Made by a program: the position numbers and the translations under genes | NCBI GenBank assembly: GCA_017882705.1 | Contig: JADGOZ010000012.1 | Location: 1 to 40,570, forward strand | Reading direction: 5' to 3' | Source of the DNA: Candidatus Nanopelagicales bacterium | Lineage (GTDB): Bacteria > Actinomycetota > Actinomycetes > S36-B12 > CAIYMF01 | Length of the DNA: 40,570 nt | The notes under the pieces: generated by a model | What the model was told of the DNA's origin: nothing | Seen by the model: only the letters and a program-made list of their open reading frames with translations | The model's database searches: none | Part shown: piece by piece, positions 17,228 through 25,497 of the stretch | Layout: each line of letters starts with the position of its first letter | Position numbering within the stretch: the stretch's first letter is position 1

Positions 17228-17551
17228 TCAGGCGGGGTCGGTGGCCTGAGCGACCTCGAAGGACCAGATGGTCGAGCCGGTCGCCGCAGGTCCGTCGGCG
17301 GCCGGGCGTCCCGACGCCTGCGCGTGGCCGCGCTCGAAGGCCTGTGACGCCGTCCACGCCTCGAAGTCCTCGCGGCTGCGCCAGCGCGTGTAGACGAGGT
17401 AGTCGCCCGTGCCCTCGACAGGACGCAGCAGCTCGAAGCGCTCGAAGCCCGGCGCCTTCTCCACGGAGCCCGCGCGACCGGAGAAGCGCTGCTCGAGCAC
17501 GTCCCCCCGGCCTTCCGGCACGGACAGGACGTTGACGACGACGAAGCTCAT
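17228..17551 (-). CDS. IsdG/MhuD-like heme-degrading monooxygenase
   Basis: A 107-residue ABM-fold protein that matches the heme-degrading subgroup. The three residues that bind or distort heme in MhuD/IsdG are present at the expected positions: Asn7 (MSFVVVN), Trp66 (FEAWTASQ) and His76 (FERGHAQ). The strand GFERFELLRP and the segment YLVYTRWRSREDFEAW are typical. Such dimeric enzymes use O2 and reductant to open the porphyrin and release iron; activity here is inferred from the residues. No heme transporter is nearby. The start ATG is at 17551, with the glutamine amidotransferase gene 40 bases upstream on the same strand, so the two may be co-transcribed. Confidence 0.82.
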   Translation of the reverse strand: MSFVVVNVLSVPEGRGDVLEQRFSGRAGSVEKAPGFERFELLRPVEGTGDYLVYTRWRSREDFEAWTASQAFERGHAQASGRPAADGPAATGSTIWSFEVAQATDPA

Positions 17552-17591
17552 GCCCTGATTGTGCCCGCGGTCCGCGAGCCACGCCTCGGCG

Positions 17592-18425
17592 CTACGCCGA
17601 CGGCACGAAGTCCGCGTGGCGGTACCCCGACTCGTCGAGGATCGCGAGGCTCGACTCGGGCACCTCCAGGAACGCGCCCGGCAGGTCGTTGATCGGCTCG
17701 GACACGACCACGTGCGCGTCGTCGGAGAACAGCGAGAGCCGTTCGTCGGATGGGTACATCGCGCGGAGGTCGGCGATGTCGGTCGAGTGGAACAGCGAGC
17801 GGGACTGCCCCTGCGAGGAGTAGCGGAACGCCCAGACCGACACGCCGTCGGTGACCGCGACGCTGCCCTGGAACGGGAAGCGGACGCCGTGCTCGTGACC
17901 CACCCGCTCGACGAGACCGATGGCGTGGGCCATCGCGGCGACGGGGTCGTCGCGCAGCCCGAGGGTGAGCGCCAGGTGGAACAGCACCTCGGAGTCCGTC
18001 GTGCCGAGCATGAGCGGGTACAGCGCCGGGTCGACGGCGAGCACGAGGCCGCGCTTGACCCGTGCGAAGTCGGCGATGGCGCCGTTGTGCATGAACAGCC
18101 ACCCCTCGTGGCGGAAGGGGTGGCAGTTCGTCTGCTGGATCGGCGGCCCGGCGGCGGCGCGCACGTGGCAGAAGAACAGCGGCGACTCGATCGCCTTGGC
18201 GAGCGAGCGCAGGTTCCGGTCGTGCCACGCGGGCTCGATGCTGTGGAACAGGCCGGGCGGACCGTCACCGCTCGAGGGATACCAGCCGAACCCGAACCCG
18301 TCGCCGTTGACCGGCTCGGCCCCGAGCGGGGAGCGGAGCGACTGGGCGACGATCGAGTGCACGGGGTGGAGCAGCAGCTCGCTGGTGCGGATCGGCGCAC
18401 CGCGGTAGGCGAACCAACGACACAT
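17592..18425 (-). CDS. class II glutamine amidotransferase (YafJ-like)
   Basis: A 277-residue Ntn-hydrolase. The second residue is the nucleophilic Cys (MCRWFAYRG), exposed after Met removal. The glutamine-binding parts follow: NGDGFGFGWYP, FFCHVRAAAGPPIQQTNCHP (Arg and Asn of the pocket), WLFMHNGAIADF and GTTDSEVLFHLAL. These enzymes release ammonia from glutamine or cut gamma-glutamyl amides. EgtC of ergothioneine synthesis belongs to the same fold, but no other ergothioneine gene is present, so the substrate is unknown. The start ATG at 18425 is fixed by the Cys2 requirement; a GGAGGAGAGG site lies about 12 bases upstream. Confidence 0.88.
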   Translation of the reverse strand: MCRWFAYRGAPIRTSELLLHPVHSIVAQSLRSPLGAEPVNGDGFGFGWYPSSGDGPPGLFHSIEPAWHDRNLRSLAKAIESPLFFCHVRAAAGPPIQQTNCHPFRHEGWLFMHNGAIADFARVKRGLVLAVDPALYPLMLGTTDSEVLFHLALTLGLRDDPVAAMAHAIGLVERVGHEHGVRFPFQGSVAVTDGVSVWAFRYSSQGQSRSLFHSTDIADLRAMYPSDERLSLFSDDAHVVVSEPINDLPGAFLEVPESSLAILDESGYRHADFVPSA

Positions 18426-18723
18426 GGCCCTGGGCGTCCTCTCCTCCGTCGGCGGCGTGACGCGTCACGGCTCCAGCATCGTCGGGATGCCCCCGCGTGT
18501 CGCGCAGGACCGCGACCGGCCGCAACGCCCCCGCGACCGCCTTCAACCGGACGGCAACCGGACGACGGCAGCCTGACAACCGCAGTGCGCCACGGTTCCC
18601 GACGTCGCCACCCGGCGATCCGAATCCGAGCAGAGTGCACGATGGACACGACGACTCGCACCATCCGCATCGACCTTCAGGACCAGCCGCAGGCCCCTGT
18701 CGACACGTCGGCGCGCCCGACCG
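18426..18723. other. gene-poor interval with a possible truncated reading frame
   Basis: No complete gene is seen between the amidotransferase start and the DUF429 remnant. An ATG at 18642 opens a 57-codon frame (MDTTTRTIRIDLQDQPQ…) that turns Arg/Pro/Gly-rich once it enters the remnant. Its first 25 codons could be the original start of another gene, fused to the remnant by a deletion, but it has no clear ribosome-binding site. The 200 bases upstream presumably hold the amidotransferase promoter; no convincing -35/-10 pair was found. Confidence 0.35.
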
Positions 18724-19093
18724 CAGTCCTACGCCCTGCGGGAGAAGATCCTGGAGGTCGACGGCTACCTCGCGCGGGCGAACGCCGAGATCATCGAGGT
18801 CCATCCCGATAGTGGCGTTCGCCCAGAGGAACGGGTCACCGGTGCCGTGGTCGAAGAAGACGTGGGCCGGTCACGAGCGCCGTCGGCGGTTGCTGGCGGA
18901 ACAGGGCATCACCGTCCGGAGCGAGCTCGGTCAGGCCGGTGCGTACGCCGCGGTCGACGACGTGCTCGACGCGGCCGCCGCGGCGTGGGTCGCGTCGGCT
19001 CATGCGCGGGGTACGACACGCAGCCTTCCCGACCCGCCCGAGCCGATGTCCCGCGGCGGTCGCGGAGCCATCTGGGTCGTCGCGGGTCTCTGA
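18724..19093 (+). pseudogene. DUF429 (predicted nuclease) C-terminal fragment, frameshifted
   Basis: Two adjacent frames together read as the C-terminal half of a DUF429 protein. The first gives QSYALREKILEVDGYLARAN and then IIEVHPD. After one extra base at 18811 the reading continues one frame over as VAFAQRNGSPVPWSKKTW, RRRLLAEQGI and AVDDVLDAAAAAWVASAHARG, stopping at TGA 19091-19093. EVHPE, P-x-P-x-SKKTW and DDVLDA are hallmarks of this family, whose members have an RNase-H-like fold and no settled function. The N-terminal half (about 100 residues) is missing. The gene therefore carries both a truncation and a frameshift and is not expected to make a working protein. A sequencing error could explain the frameshift but not the missing half. 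Confidence 0.75.
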
Positions 19094-19378
19094 CGGGCGA
19101 CCGGTCGACCGCAGCCGCCGGCGTCAGACGCGGTCTCGACCACCCGGATGCGCGGTGGGTCAGGCCGGCCTTGCTGCCACGGTACGTCGATCATCCGCAG
19201 CAGATCGGGCGGCGGAGCGCGGCGGAGTTACGTCAGCCACGTCTGGTCCCGACGTCGGAGGTCCTGCGTACAGTCGTGGGTGAAGGGACGGCCAAGGCCT
19301 CGTGATGCGAAGCGATCCATCTGATCGTGACCGAGAGGGCCACCTTCACCAGACCACTCGGTTCGACGAAGGAGACGC

Positions 19379-20110
19379 ATGACCGACACCGCGCACCCGA
19401 AGTACGGCCGGCGCTACGAAGAGGCCCTGTCCTACGCCGCACACCTGCACGTGACACAGCTGCGCAAGTCCGACGACACGCAGATGTTCGCCATCCCCTA
19501 CGTCGCCCACCTGCTCGAGGTGTCGGCTCTCGTCTGGATGGGCGGCGGCGACGAGGACCAGGCCATCGCCGGGCTGCTCCACGACGCGATCGAGGACCAG
19601 TCCGACCGCACCAGCGCGGAGGAGATCGAGCGGCGGTTCGGTCCCGAGGTGCGACGCATCGTGGTGGCCTGCAGCGACGGCGCCCCCGACATCGAGCGCG
19701 GTCGGTCGACCTGGCTCGGGCGCAAGGTGGCCTACCTCGCCGCGCTCTACGACGCCGACCACGAGCGTGCCCTCATCGTGACGGGGGCCGACAAGATCTC
19801 GAACGCCAGGGCGATCGTCGACGACCTCCTCATCGCGGGTGACTCGGTCGCCGCCCGAGAGGCGTTCTGGGGCCGCTTCAACGCCCCGCGCCAGGCGATC
19901 GCCTGGTACTACGCCGAGGTTCTCGCCGCTGCGCAGCACTGGGACCGCAGCAACCCGCTCGTCACCCGCCTCGAACCGCTCGTGCAGACGATCGAGGAGT
20001 GCGCAGGCGGCACCGACGTGGGCGCCTCCCTCGACCTCGGTCCGGACGAGCGCGCGGCGAGACTCGCTCCTCTCGACGAGGCGAAGCTCCACCGGGCCGT
20101 TGCGACCTAG
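19379..20110 (+). CDS. HD-domain hydrolase, SpoT/Mesh1-like
   Basis: The protein (243 residues) is a stand-alone metal-dependent phosphohydrolase. The metal ligands are His44 (IPYVAHLLEV), His68-Asp69 (LLHDAIED) and the later Asp in TGADKISNAR. The ED pair after the HD motif, the helix ending RRFGPEVRRIVVACSD and the ADK-x-SN motif are the arrangement of the ppGpp hydrolase domain of SpoT/RelA and small alarmone hydrolases. Its likely substrate is a (p)ppGpp-like nucleotide, but this is inference; no synthetase domain is attached. AAGGAG lies 6 bases before ATG 19379. The C-terminal 80 residues, after WGRFN, form an additional helical region including a WYYAEVLAAA helix. It is monocistronic. 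Confidence 0.87.
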   Translation: MTDTAHPKYGRRYEEALSYAAHLHVTQLRKSDDTQMFAIPYVAHLLEVSALVWMGGGDEDQAIAGLLHDAIEDQSDRTSAEEIERRFGPEVRRIVVACSDGAPDIERGRSTWLGRKVAYLAALYDADHERALIVTGADKISNARAIVDDLLIAGDSVAAREAFWGRFNAPRQAIAWYYAEVLAAAQHWDRSNPLVTRLEPLVQTIEECAGGTDVGASLDLGPDERAARLAPLDEAKLHRAVAT

Positions 20111-20411
20111 TCCGTGGTGACGCCTCGGTCGCGCCGGCTCATCGACGTGCGAGCGAACGACTCAGCGACCCGAGAACCGAGCTCGACCTCGTCGAGGACG
20201 CCCTGTGCGCGGACGCCTGTGTGCGTCTCGTCGGTCTCGAGGTTCACCAGCATGTCGTCACGATGAGCAGCAGTCACGAGCGGGACAACGAGCGGGACCC
20301 TCCGCCGGTTCCGCGCCAGGCAACGCGTCCGCCCACAGGTGCCTCACAGCGCCAGCGAAGGTGGCCGACGTAGGTTCGAGGCTCCGCACGGCTGTCGAAG
20401 CAGGAGACCCC
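20111..20411. other. intergenic stretch, no gene seen
   Basis: This interval of about 300 bases separates the HD hydrolase from the lipoprotein gene. Short frames are present on both strands but none has a plausible start site or family pattern. It should hold the promoter of the lipoprotein gene; no clear -35/-10 pair, hairpin or repeat was recognised. Confidence 0.5.
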
Positions 20412-21053
20412 ATGCCGTTGAACGACGACCGAACCCTCACCGCAGTCCCGCGCAGGCGTGGACCCCGATCGGCCGTGACGCTGGTCCTGATCGCCCTTCC
20501 GTTCGTGCTCGCCGCGTGCTCCAGCGGGTCGAGCGCGTCGAGCAGTGCCACACCCACGACGTCCACGGGCACGACCAGCGCCCCCTCGTCCTCGGCGGCG
20601 ACCGCCTCGACGTCCGCGACCGAGTCCGCGAGCGCATCCGACACGGCATCCGCGACCAGCACGCCGTCCACGTCCTCGACCCCCTCGGCCACCCCGTCGG
20701 GCACCCCGAGCACCGTCGCCCCCTCGCCCAGCGGCAGCGTGCTGGGGATCGCCGTGGCGTACGCGCCCGTGGTCGCCACGGCCGGACAGCAGGTGTCGAT
20801 CACGGCCAGCACGAACCGATCCGTCGCGGGCAGGACCGCCTACGTCATCAAGTGGAACGACGGTGCTCCCCGGGTCCTCGGCACCGGGACCGTCATCAGC
20901 GGGTCCGGAGTCACGAGGACGTACGTCCAGCTGCTGCGCACTGGTGTGCTCCAGGTGGTGGTGCCCCAGTCGACGTTGCCCGCCGGCGCGTTCGACCCGG
21001 CGACACCGCTGCTCGGCCAATCGGCCCGTTTCACCGTCACGATCCGCTCCTGA
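20412..21053 (+). CDS. Ser/Thr-rich lipoprotein, function unknown
   Basis: A 213-residue secreted lipoprotein. After a basic N-terminus (RRRGPRS) comes a hydrophobic segment VTLVLIALPFVL and the lipobox LAAC, so the Cys at about residue 36 would be lipid-modified and anchored on the outer face of the membrane. Next is a long Ser/Thr/Ala/Pro linker (residues about 37-105). The C-terminal domain of about 100 residues has alternating beta strands (VAYAPVVATAGQQVSITAS, AYVIKWNDG, GVLQVVVPQSTLPAG) and looks like an Ig-type beta-sandwich. No family could be named. ATG 20412 has AGGAG 6 bases upstream. The next gene follows after 50 bases, but a separate promoter cannot be excluded. Confidence 0.8.
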   Translation: MPLNDDRTLTAVPRRRGPRSAVTLVLIALPFVLAACSSGSSASSSATPTTSTGTTSAPSSSAATASTSATESASASDTASATSTPSTSSTPSATPSGTPSTVAPSPSGSVLGIAVAYAPVVATAGQQVSITASTNRSVAGRTAYVIKWNDGAPRVLGTGTVISGSGVTRTYVQLLRTGVLQVVVPQSTLPAGAFDPATPLLGQSARFTVTIRS

Positions 21054-21103
21054 ACATCCTCAGCGGCGTCATACCCGGGCGAGCGCATACTGGAGGCATG
21101 GCA

Positions 21104-22216
21104 GTGAGCGAAGTCCTGCGGTCGCGCACGGCGCGATGGCTGGTCCCGGGAGCGGCCGTGGTGGTCATCACGGCCGGCGTCGGGATCAACGCGGCGGTGG
21201 CCAGCGCCGATCCCGCGCTCCCGGCGCGCACCGCCACCGACCTGCTCGTGTCGCTCGCCCACGCTCCCGGCCAGCCGTTCTCCGGCACGGTGGCGGAGAA
21301 CGCCGACCTCGGGATCCCCGCCCTGCCCGGCACCGCATCGACGTCCCTGTCGTGGCAGTCGCTCATCAGCGGGTCGCACACGGCGCGTGTCTGGTACGCC
21401 TCGCCGAGCCAGGTGCGCGTGTCGCTCGTCGGCGACCTGGCCGAGAGCGACGTCGTCCGCAGCGGCAGCGACGTATGGGTGTGGTCGAGCCGCGACAACA
21501 CCGTCAGCCACACGGTCCTCCCCGCCGGCGGCACCGTCACGTCCGACGCCACTCCCCCGATGGACCCGGCCACTGCCGCGGCGCGCGCCCTGGCCGCGAT
21601 CGACCCCTCGACGGCGGTCACCGTCGACGGCACGAGCCGCGTGGCGGGCCGCCCCGTCTACGAGCTGGTCCTCACACCTCGGGCGAGTTCGTCCCTCATC
21701 GGTCAGATCCGGCTCGCCGTCGACAGCGAGACCTCCGTCCCGTTGCGCGTGCAGGTCATCGCGCGCGGCGCCACCGAGCCCGCGTTCGAGACTGCCTTCA
21801 CGTCGATCAGCTTCGAGACTCCGGCGACCTCGGTGTTCGCGTTCAGCCCGCCGCCCGGCGCCCAGGTGTCGGAGTCGACCCTGCCCACCGTCGGCACCCA
21901 GGCGCGCAGCGGGTCCGGCACGACCTCCGCGACGACCCACCCGGAGCCGACCGTCATCGGCACCGGCTGGACCTCGGTCGTCGAGATCCCCGACGCGGCC
22001 ACCCTCGCGAACGGGAGCGGGTCGGCTCAAGGCAGCAGCTCCGCGACCACGGCGGCGCTGATGAAGGCCACCACCACGGTCACCGGCAGCTTCGGCACCG
22101 GCCAGCTCATGCAGACGGCCCTGGTCTCGGTCCTGCTCCTCCCCGACGGGCGCATGTTCGTCGGCGCCGTCACCCCCGACCTGCTGGAGCAGGCCGCCGC
22201 CAGCGCGCCGCGGTGA
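21104..22216 (+). CDS. secreted LolA-like / DUF2092-type protein
   Basis: A protein of about 370 residues with an N-terminal export signal (RWLVPGAAVVVITAGVGINAAVASADPAL). The rest resembles the half-barrel of LolA/DUF2092 lipid-handling proteins: SLSWQSLISGSHTARVWYAS, the strand ending DVWVWSSRDNTV, VAGRPVYELVLTPR, LIGQIRLAVDSETSVPLRVQV and FETAFTSISF. In the family this fold holds lipids or hydrophobic ligands outside the membrane. I prefer the GTG at 21104 because GGAGG is 7 bases away; ATG 21098 would leave only one base. Its stop overlaps the ABC ATPase start, so it likely works with the exporter encoded downstream. Confidence 0.8.
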   Translation: MSEVLRSRTARWLVPGAAVVVITAGVGINAAVASADPALPARTATDLLVSLAHAPGQPFSGTVAENADLGIPALPGTASTSLSWQSLISGSHTARVWYASPSQVRVSLVGDLAESDVVRSGSDVWVWSSRDNTVSHTVLPAGGTVTSDATPPMDPATAAARALAAIDPSTAVTVDGTSRVAGRPVYELVLTPRASSSLIGQIRLAVDSETSVPLRVQVIARGATEPAFETAFTSISFETPATSVFAFSPPPGAQVSESTLPTVGTQARSGSGTTSATTHPEPTVIGTGWTSVVEIPDAATLANGSGSAQGSSSATTAALMKATTTVTGSFGTGQLMQTALVSVLLLPDGRMFVGAVTPDLLEQAAASAPR

Positions 22217-23202
22217 CGCAGCTCCCGGAGGCACGACCGGGTCAGGTCGTGCCTGGTGACACCGCCGTTGTCGCGACCGCGATCACGTCCCGGGGCCTCA
22301 CCAAGCGGTTCCCCGGCGGACAGGTCGCCGTCGACCACATCGACCTGCAGGTGCCGCTCGGATCGGTCTTCGGCTTCCTCGGGCCCAACGGGTCGGGCAA
22401 GACGACGACGATCCGGATGCTGCTCGGGCTGATCGCCCCGACCGAGGGCGACCACGACGTCCTCGGCGAGCCGATGCCCCGCGGCGCTGCCCACGTCCTC
22501 CCCCGGGTCGGCGCCCTCGTCGAGGGGCCGGCGTTCTACCCCTACCTGTCCGGGCGGGCGAACCTCGCCCGGCTCGACGCCGCGGACCGCACGGTGGACC
22601 CTCGCTCGTCCACCGCCCGCATCCACGAGGCGCTCGAGCGGGTCGGGCTCTCGGCAGCCGCGGGCAAGCGCTACCGCAACTACTCCCTGGGCATGCGACA
22701 ACGGCTCGGGCTGGCAGCCGCGCTGCTGCGACCCCGCGACCTGCTCGTGCTCGACGAGCCCACCAACGGCCTCGACCCGCAGGGCACCCGCGAGGTCCGC
22801 GCGCTCATCCGCGAGCTGGCCGCCGACGGCACGACCGTCTTCCTGTCCTCCCACCTCCTCCCCGAGGTCGAGCAGGTGTGCTCCCACGTCGCCGTGATGA
22901 GTCGTGGCCGGCTGATCTCGCAGGGCACGCTCGAAGCGCTGCGCGGCGCGGCCAGCACCCGGGTCAGAGTGGTGACGGCGCAACCGCAGGAGGCCGCGAC
23001 GGTCCTGACCAGCCTCGGGCTCGCCGTCGCGGAGACCGGACCCGACCACGTGGCGGCGACCCTGGGCGAGACCGAGTCCGAGCAGGTCACCGAGGCCCTG
23101 GTGCGCGCCGGCGTCGGCGTACGCGAGCTCGTCGTGGAGCGGCCCGACCTCGAGGACGTCTTCGTCTCCCTCACCGGGGAGGGCTTCGATGTCGACGAGT
23201 GA
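22213..23202 (+). CDS. ABC transporter ATP-binding protein (BcrA-like)
   Basis: A 329-residue nucleotide-binding subunit. Motifs are Walker A GPNGSGKTTT, Q-loop-type VGALVEGPAFYPYLSG, which is the form typical of BcrA/peptide-resistance exporters, signature YSLGMRQRLGLAAAL, Walker B LLVLDEPTNGLDP, and switch His in SSHLLPEVEQVC. The C-terminal domain ends with VVERPDLEDVFVSLTG. The GTG start at 22213 overlaps the stop of the LolA-like gene by 4 bases (GTGA), and the end overlaps the permease gene by 14 bases. The three genes form an operon. The substrate may be a lipid or hydrophobic compound, judging from the LolA-like partner, but this is inference. Confidence 0.92.
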   Translation: MTQLPEARPGQVVPGDTAVVATAITSRGLTKRFPGGQVAVDHIDLQVPLGSVFGFLGPNGSGKTTTIRMLLGLIAPTEGDHDVLGEPMPRGAAHVLPRVGALVEGPAFYPYLSGRANLARLDAADRTVDPRSSTARIHEALERVGLSAAAGKRYRNYSLGMRQRLGLAAALLRPRDLLVLDEPTNGLDPQGTREVRALIRELAADGTTVFLSSHLLPEVEQVCSHVAVMSRGRLISQGTLEALRGAASTRVRVVTAQPQEAATVLTSLGLAVAETGPDHVAATLGETESEQVTEALVRAGVGVRELVVERPDLEDVFVSLTGEGFDVDE

Positions 23203-24052
23203 CACCGCGGTCCTGCTCGACCGGCCGGCGAGCATCAGCTCGCGACTGCTGCGCTCCGAGCTCCGGCTGGTGTTCACCCGACGCCGCAACCTCGCGATCC
23301 TCGCCGTGCTCGCCTGCGCGCCGATCCTGCTCGGCATCGCCATCAAGCTCGGGTCGCGCACCGGCCGCGGCGGAGGCGGAGGACCGGCGTTCATCGGTCA
23401 GATCACCCAGAACGGGCTCTTCCTGGCCTTCACCTCGCTCGTCGTGACGTTGCCGCTGTTCCTGCCGCTCGCGGTCGCCGTCGTGGCCGGAGAGTCGATC
23501 GCCGGCGAGGCATCGACAGGCACGCTGCGGTCGCTCCTCGTCGTACCGGTCAACCGCAGTCGCCTGCTGGCGATCAAGTTCGCCGGCATCGTCGCCTACG
23601 CCGTGGCTGCCGCCGCCGTCGTCGCCGTGGCCGGGGTGCTGGTCGGCTTCGTGCTGTTCCCGACCGGTCCGGTCACCCTGCTGTCCGGCAGCGTCGTCCC
23701 GCTGGGCAACGCGCTGATGCGAGTGGCGCTCGTCGCCGTCTACGTCGCCGCGATGCTGGCCGCGGTCGCTGCCATCGGGCTGTTCGTCTCGACGCTCACC
23801 GAGGTCCCGCTCGCAGCCATGGCGACGACGGCGATCGTCGTCGTCACCGTCGAGATCCTCGACGCCGTCCCGCAGATCGCCTCGATCCACCCGTGGCTGT
23901 TCACCAACTGGTGGCTCTCCTTCGGCGACGTGCTCCGCGACCCTGTCGCGCTCGACCAGATGACCCGCGGGCTTCTCGTCAACGCCGCCTACGTCGTCGT
24001 GTTCGGCGCACTGGCCTGGGCACGGCTCACCACGCGCGACGTCACGTCGTAG
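23189..24052 (+). CDS. ABC-2 type permease
   Basis: A 287-residue integral membrane protein with six predicted helices, the usual size for a single-half ABC-2 permease that dimerises. A cytoplasmic N-terminus ends in LLRSELRLVFTRRRN. The first helix follows, then a Gly-rich extracellular loop. The family stretch GESIAGEASTGTLRSLLVVPVNRSRLLAIK couples it to the ATPase. GGGGAGGG lies 5 bases before ATG 23189, inside the ATPase gene, so the two are translationally coupled. It ends the operon that begins at 21104 and converges on the PPOX gene with a 58-base gap. Confidence 0.9.
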   Translation: MSTSDTAVLLDRPASISSRLLRSELRLVFTRRRNLAILAVLACAPILLGIAIKLGSRTGRGGGGGPAFIGQITQNGLFLAFTSLVVTLPLFLPLAVAVVAGESIAGEASTGTLRSLLVVPVNRSRLLAIKFAGIVAYAVAAAAVVAVAGVLVGFVLFPTGPVTLLSGSVVPLGNALMRVALVAVYVAAMLAAVAAIGLFVSTLTEVPLAAMATTAIVVVTVEILDAVPQIASIHPWLFTNWWLSFGDVLRDPVALDQMTRGLLVNAAYVVVFGALAWARLTTRDVTS

Positions 24053-24110
24053 CGGTCGCCGTGCGGGTGCGCTCTCGTCGGTGGACGGAGGACGGGCCCG
24101 TGTCGTGCGA

Positions 24111-24500
24111 TCAGCCGGCGATCACCTTCGTCGGCGCCACCCGTACGACGACGCGCACCGCGTCCGGACCGTCCCACGGGTAGACGTCGAGGTCGCGGTA
24201 CTTCTTCGCGAAGGCGTCGATGAGCTCGCGTCCACCCTCCTCGGTCATGGTCGCGGTGCCGCGGATCTCGGCGTAGGAGTAGGGGTCCTCCTGGTCGAAC
24301 ACGCACACGGTCACGCGGTTGTTGCGCTCGATGTTCACGTGCTTGCGTCTGCCTACCGTCGTGGAGAAGAGGACGTCGTCGCCGTCGTGCGTGATCCACA
24401 CCGGCGACAGCTGCGGCTGGCCGTCGGGCTCGACGGTCGCCACGGTCGCGAAGTTCTTGCCCTCGAGCAGCGCCCGCGCCTTGTCGTTGAGATGCGTCAT
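24111..24500 (-). CDS. PPOX-class (FMN/F420) oxidoreductase
   Basis: A 129-residue split-barrel flavoprotein of the pyridoxamine-5'-phosphate-oxidase-like class, close in pattern to the TIGR03618-type F420-dependent enzymes of actinobacteria. Recognisable stretches are NFATVATVEPDGQPQLSPVW, DDVLFSTTVGRRKHVNIERN, VCVFDQEDPYSYAEIRGTAT and EEGGRELIDAFAKKY. It probably reduces small substrates with F420H2 or FMN in the cytoplasm; the cofactor cannot be proved from sequence. The ribosome site before ATG 24500 is weak (GGGG). The PAP2 gene lies 25 bases upstream on the same strand, so both could be on one transcript. Confidence 0.88.
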   Translation of the reverse strand: MTHLNDKARALLEGKNFATVATVEPDGQPQLSPVWITHDGDDVLFSTTVGRRKHVNIERNNRVTVCVFDQEDPYSYAEIRGTATMTEEGGRELIDAFAKKYRDLDVYPWDGPDAVRVVVRVAPTKVIAG

Positions 24501-24525
24501 GACCCCAGTGTGCGCCGAACTGCGA

Positions 24526-25389
24526 TCAGTGCGAGCGCGCGGGCACCCGGTCCTGGACCACGAGCATGAGCGCGCCCGTGGTCGCGAGCACCGCGGCGAG
24601 CCCTAGGACGTAGAGATGGCTCGCCGTCTCGCGAAGCTCGATCTCGGTCCCGGCGTGCGGCACCAGCGCGCCGACCAGGATCGCGGCGCACGCGACGAGC
24701 CACCAGCGCCAGCCCGGCACGACCGCGCGCGACCGGATCGCGGTCCGTTGGCGGGCCACCGCCGCGGGCAGCGCCTCGGCCGCCGGGCGACGGACCAGCG
24801 CGGTGTGCCAGACCACGGCCAGCAGGACTCCGCCGACCGCGTCGCTCGGACGGTGCCAGCCGGCCGCGACCGTGCCCGCGGCGACCAGGCTCACCCACGC
24901 CACCAGCGGTCCCCACGAGCGCCGTGCCAGCCGCGGACCCAGGGTCGCCGCGACGGCGAGCGCGAACGCGGCCGCGATCGCGGAGTGCCCGCTCGGGAAC
25001 GATCCGCTCGTGATCGCCTGGCCGGTGTCGGTCAGACCCGGATCGAAGGGAAGGAGCCGCTTGAGGAGCTCCGCGGAGACGACCGCGCCCAGGACGGAGG
25101 CCACGATCCGTACGCCGGCTCCGACGCCACGTCGTCGCACGGTGACCACCGCGAGCACGAGGAGCCCCACGGCCAGCGTCGCGACGCTCACCGTCGCGAG
25201 GGCGAGCCGCTCGATCGCGATCAGCGTGGTCCCGCTGTCCAGCCGGCCCGAGAGCGCCGACCGGTCCGCCGCGTCGACACGGGGGACGAGTCGGACCGCG
25301 GCGAACAGCGCGACGAGAGCCGCAGCCGCGATCGAGCCGAGGGCACGTCGTGACAGGGAGGTCATGGGCACAGCCTGCGGGAGCGACAT
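24526..25389 (-). CDS. PAP2-family membrane phosphatase
   Basis: A 287-residue integral membrane phosphatase. The catalytic motifs are in order: a degenerate first motif KRLLPFDPG (the usual K-x6-RP lacks its RP), SFPSGHSA with the first catalytic His, and AAGWHRPSDAVGG with the nucleophile His and the assisting Asp. Six to seven hydrophobic helices surround them. Members hydrolyse lipid phosphates such as phosphatidate or undecaprenyl pyrophosphate at the outer membrane face. Two in-frame ATGs are possible (25389, 25365), neither with a good ribosome site. A short Arg-containing N-terminus precedes the first helix in both. The altered first motif may lower or shift specificity. Confidence 0.85.
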   Translation of the reverse strand: MSLPQAVPMTSLSRRALGSIAAAALVALFAAVRLVPRVDAADRSALSGRLDSGTTLIAIERLALATVSVATLAVGLLVLAVVTVRRRGVGAGVRIVASVLGAVVSAELLKRLLPFDPGLTDTGQAITSGSFPSGHSAIAAAFALAVAATLGPRLARRSWGPLVAWVSLVAAGTVAAGWHRPSDAVGGVLLAVVWHTALVRRPAAEALPAAVARQRTAIRSRAVVPGWRWWLVACAAILVGALVPHAGTEIELRETASHLYVLGLAAVLATTGALMLVVQDRVPARSH

Positions 25390-25497
25390 GAGCGCAGCCT
25401 GTGGGCAGCGTGAGACCGCCGTCGTCGGTCACGCGCCCGCGACGAGCGCCGAGCGCTTCACGGGCCGCCCCGCTGGTCAGACCGGTGTCCGGTCCGG

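Noticed and set aside
20111-20411. Short frames between the HD hydrolase and the lipoprotein gene
   Set aside because: No ribosome site, no family pattern and composition as expected for intergenic GC-rich DNA.
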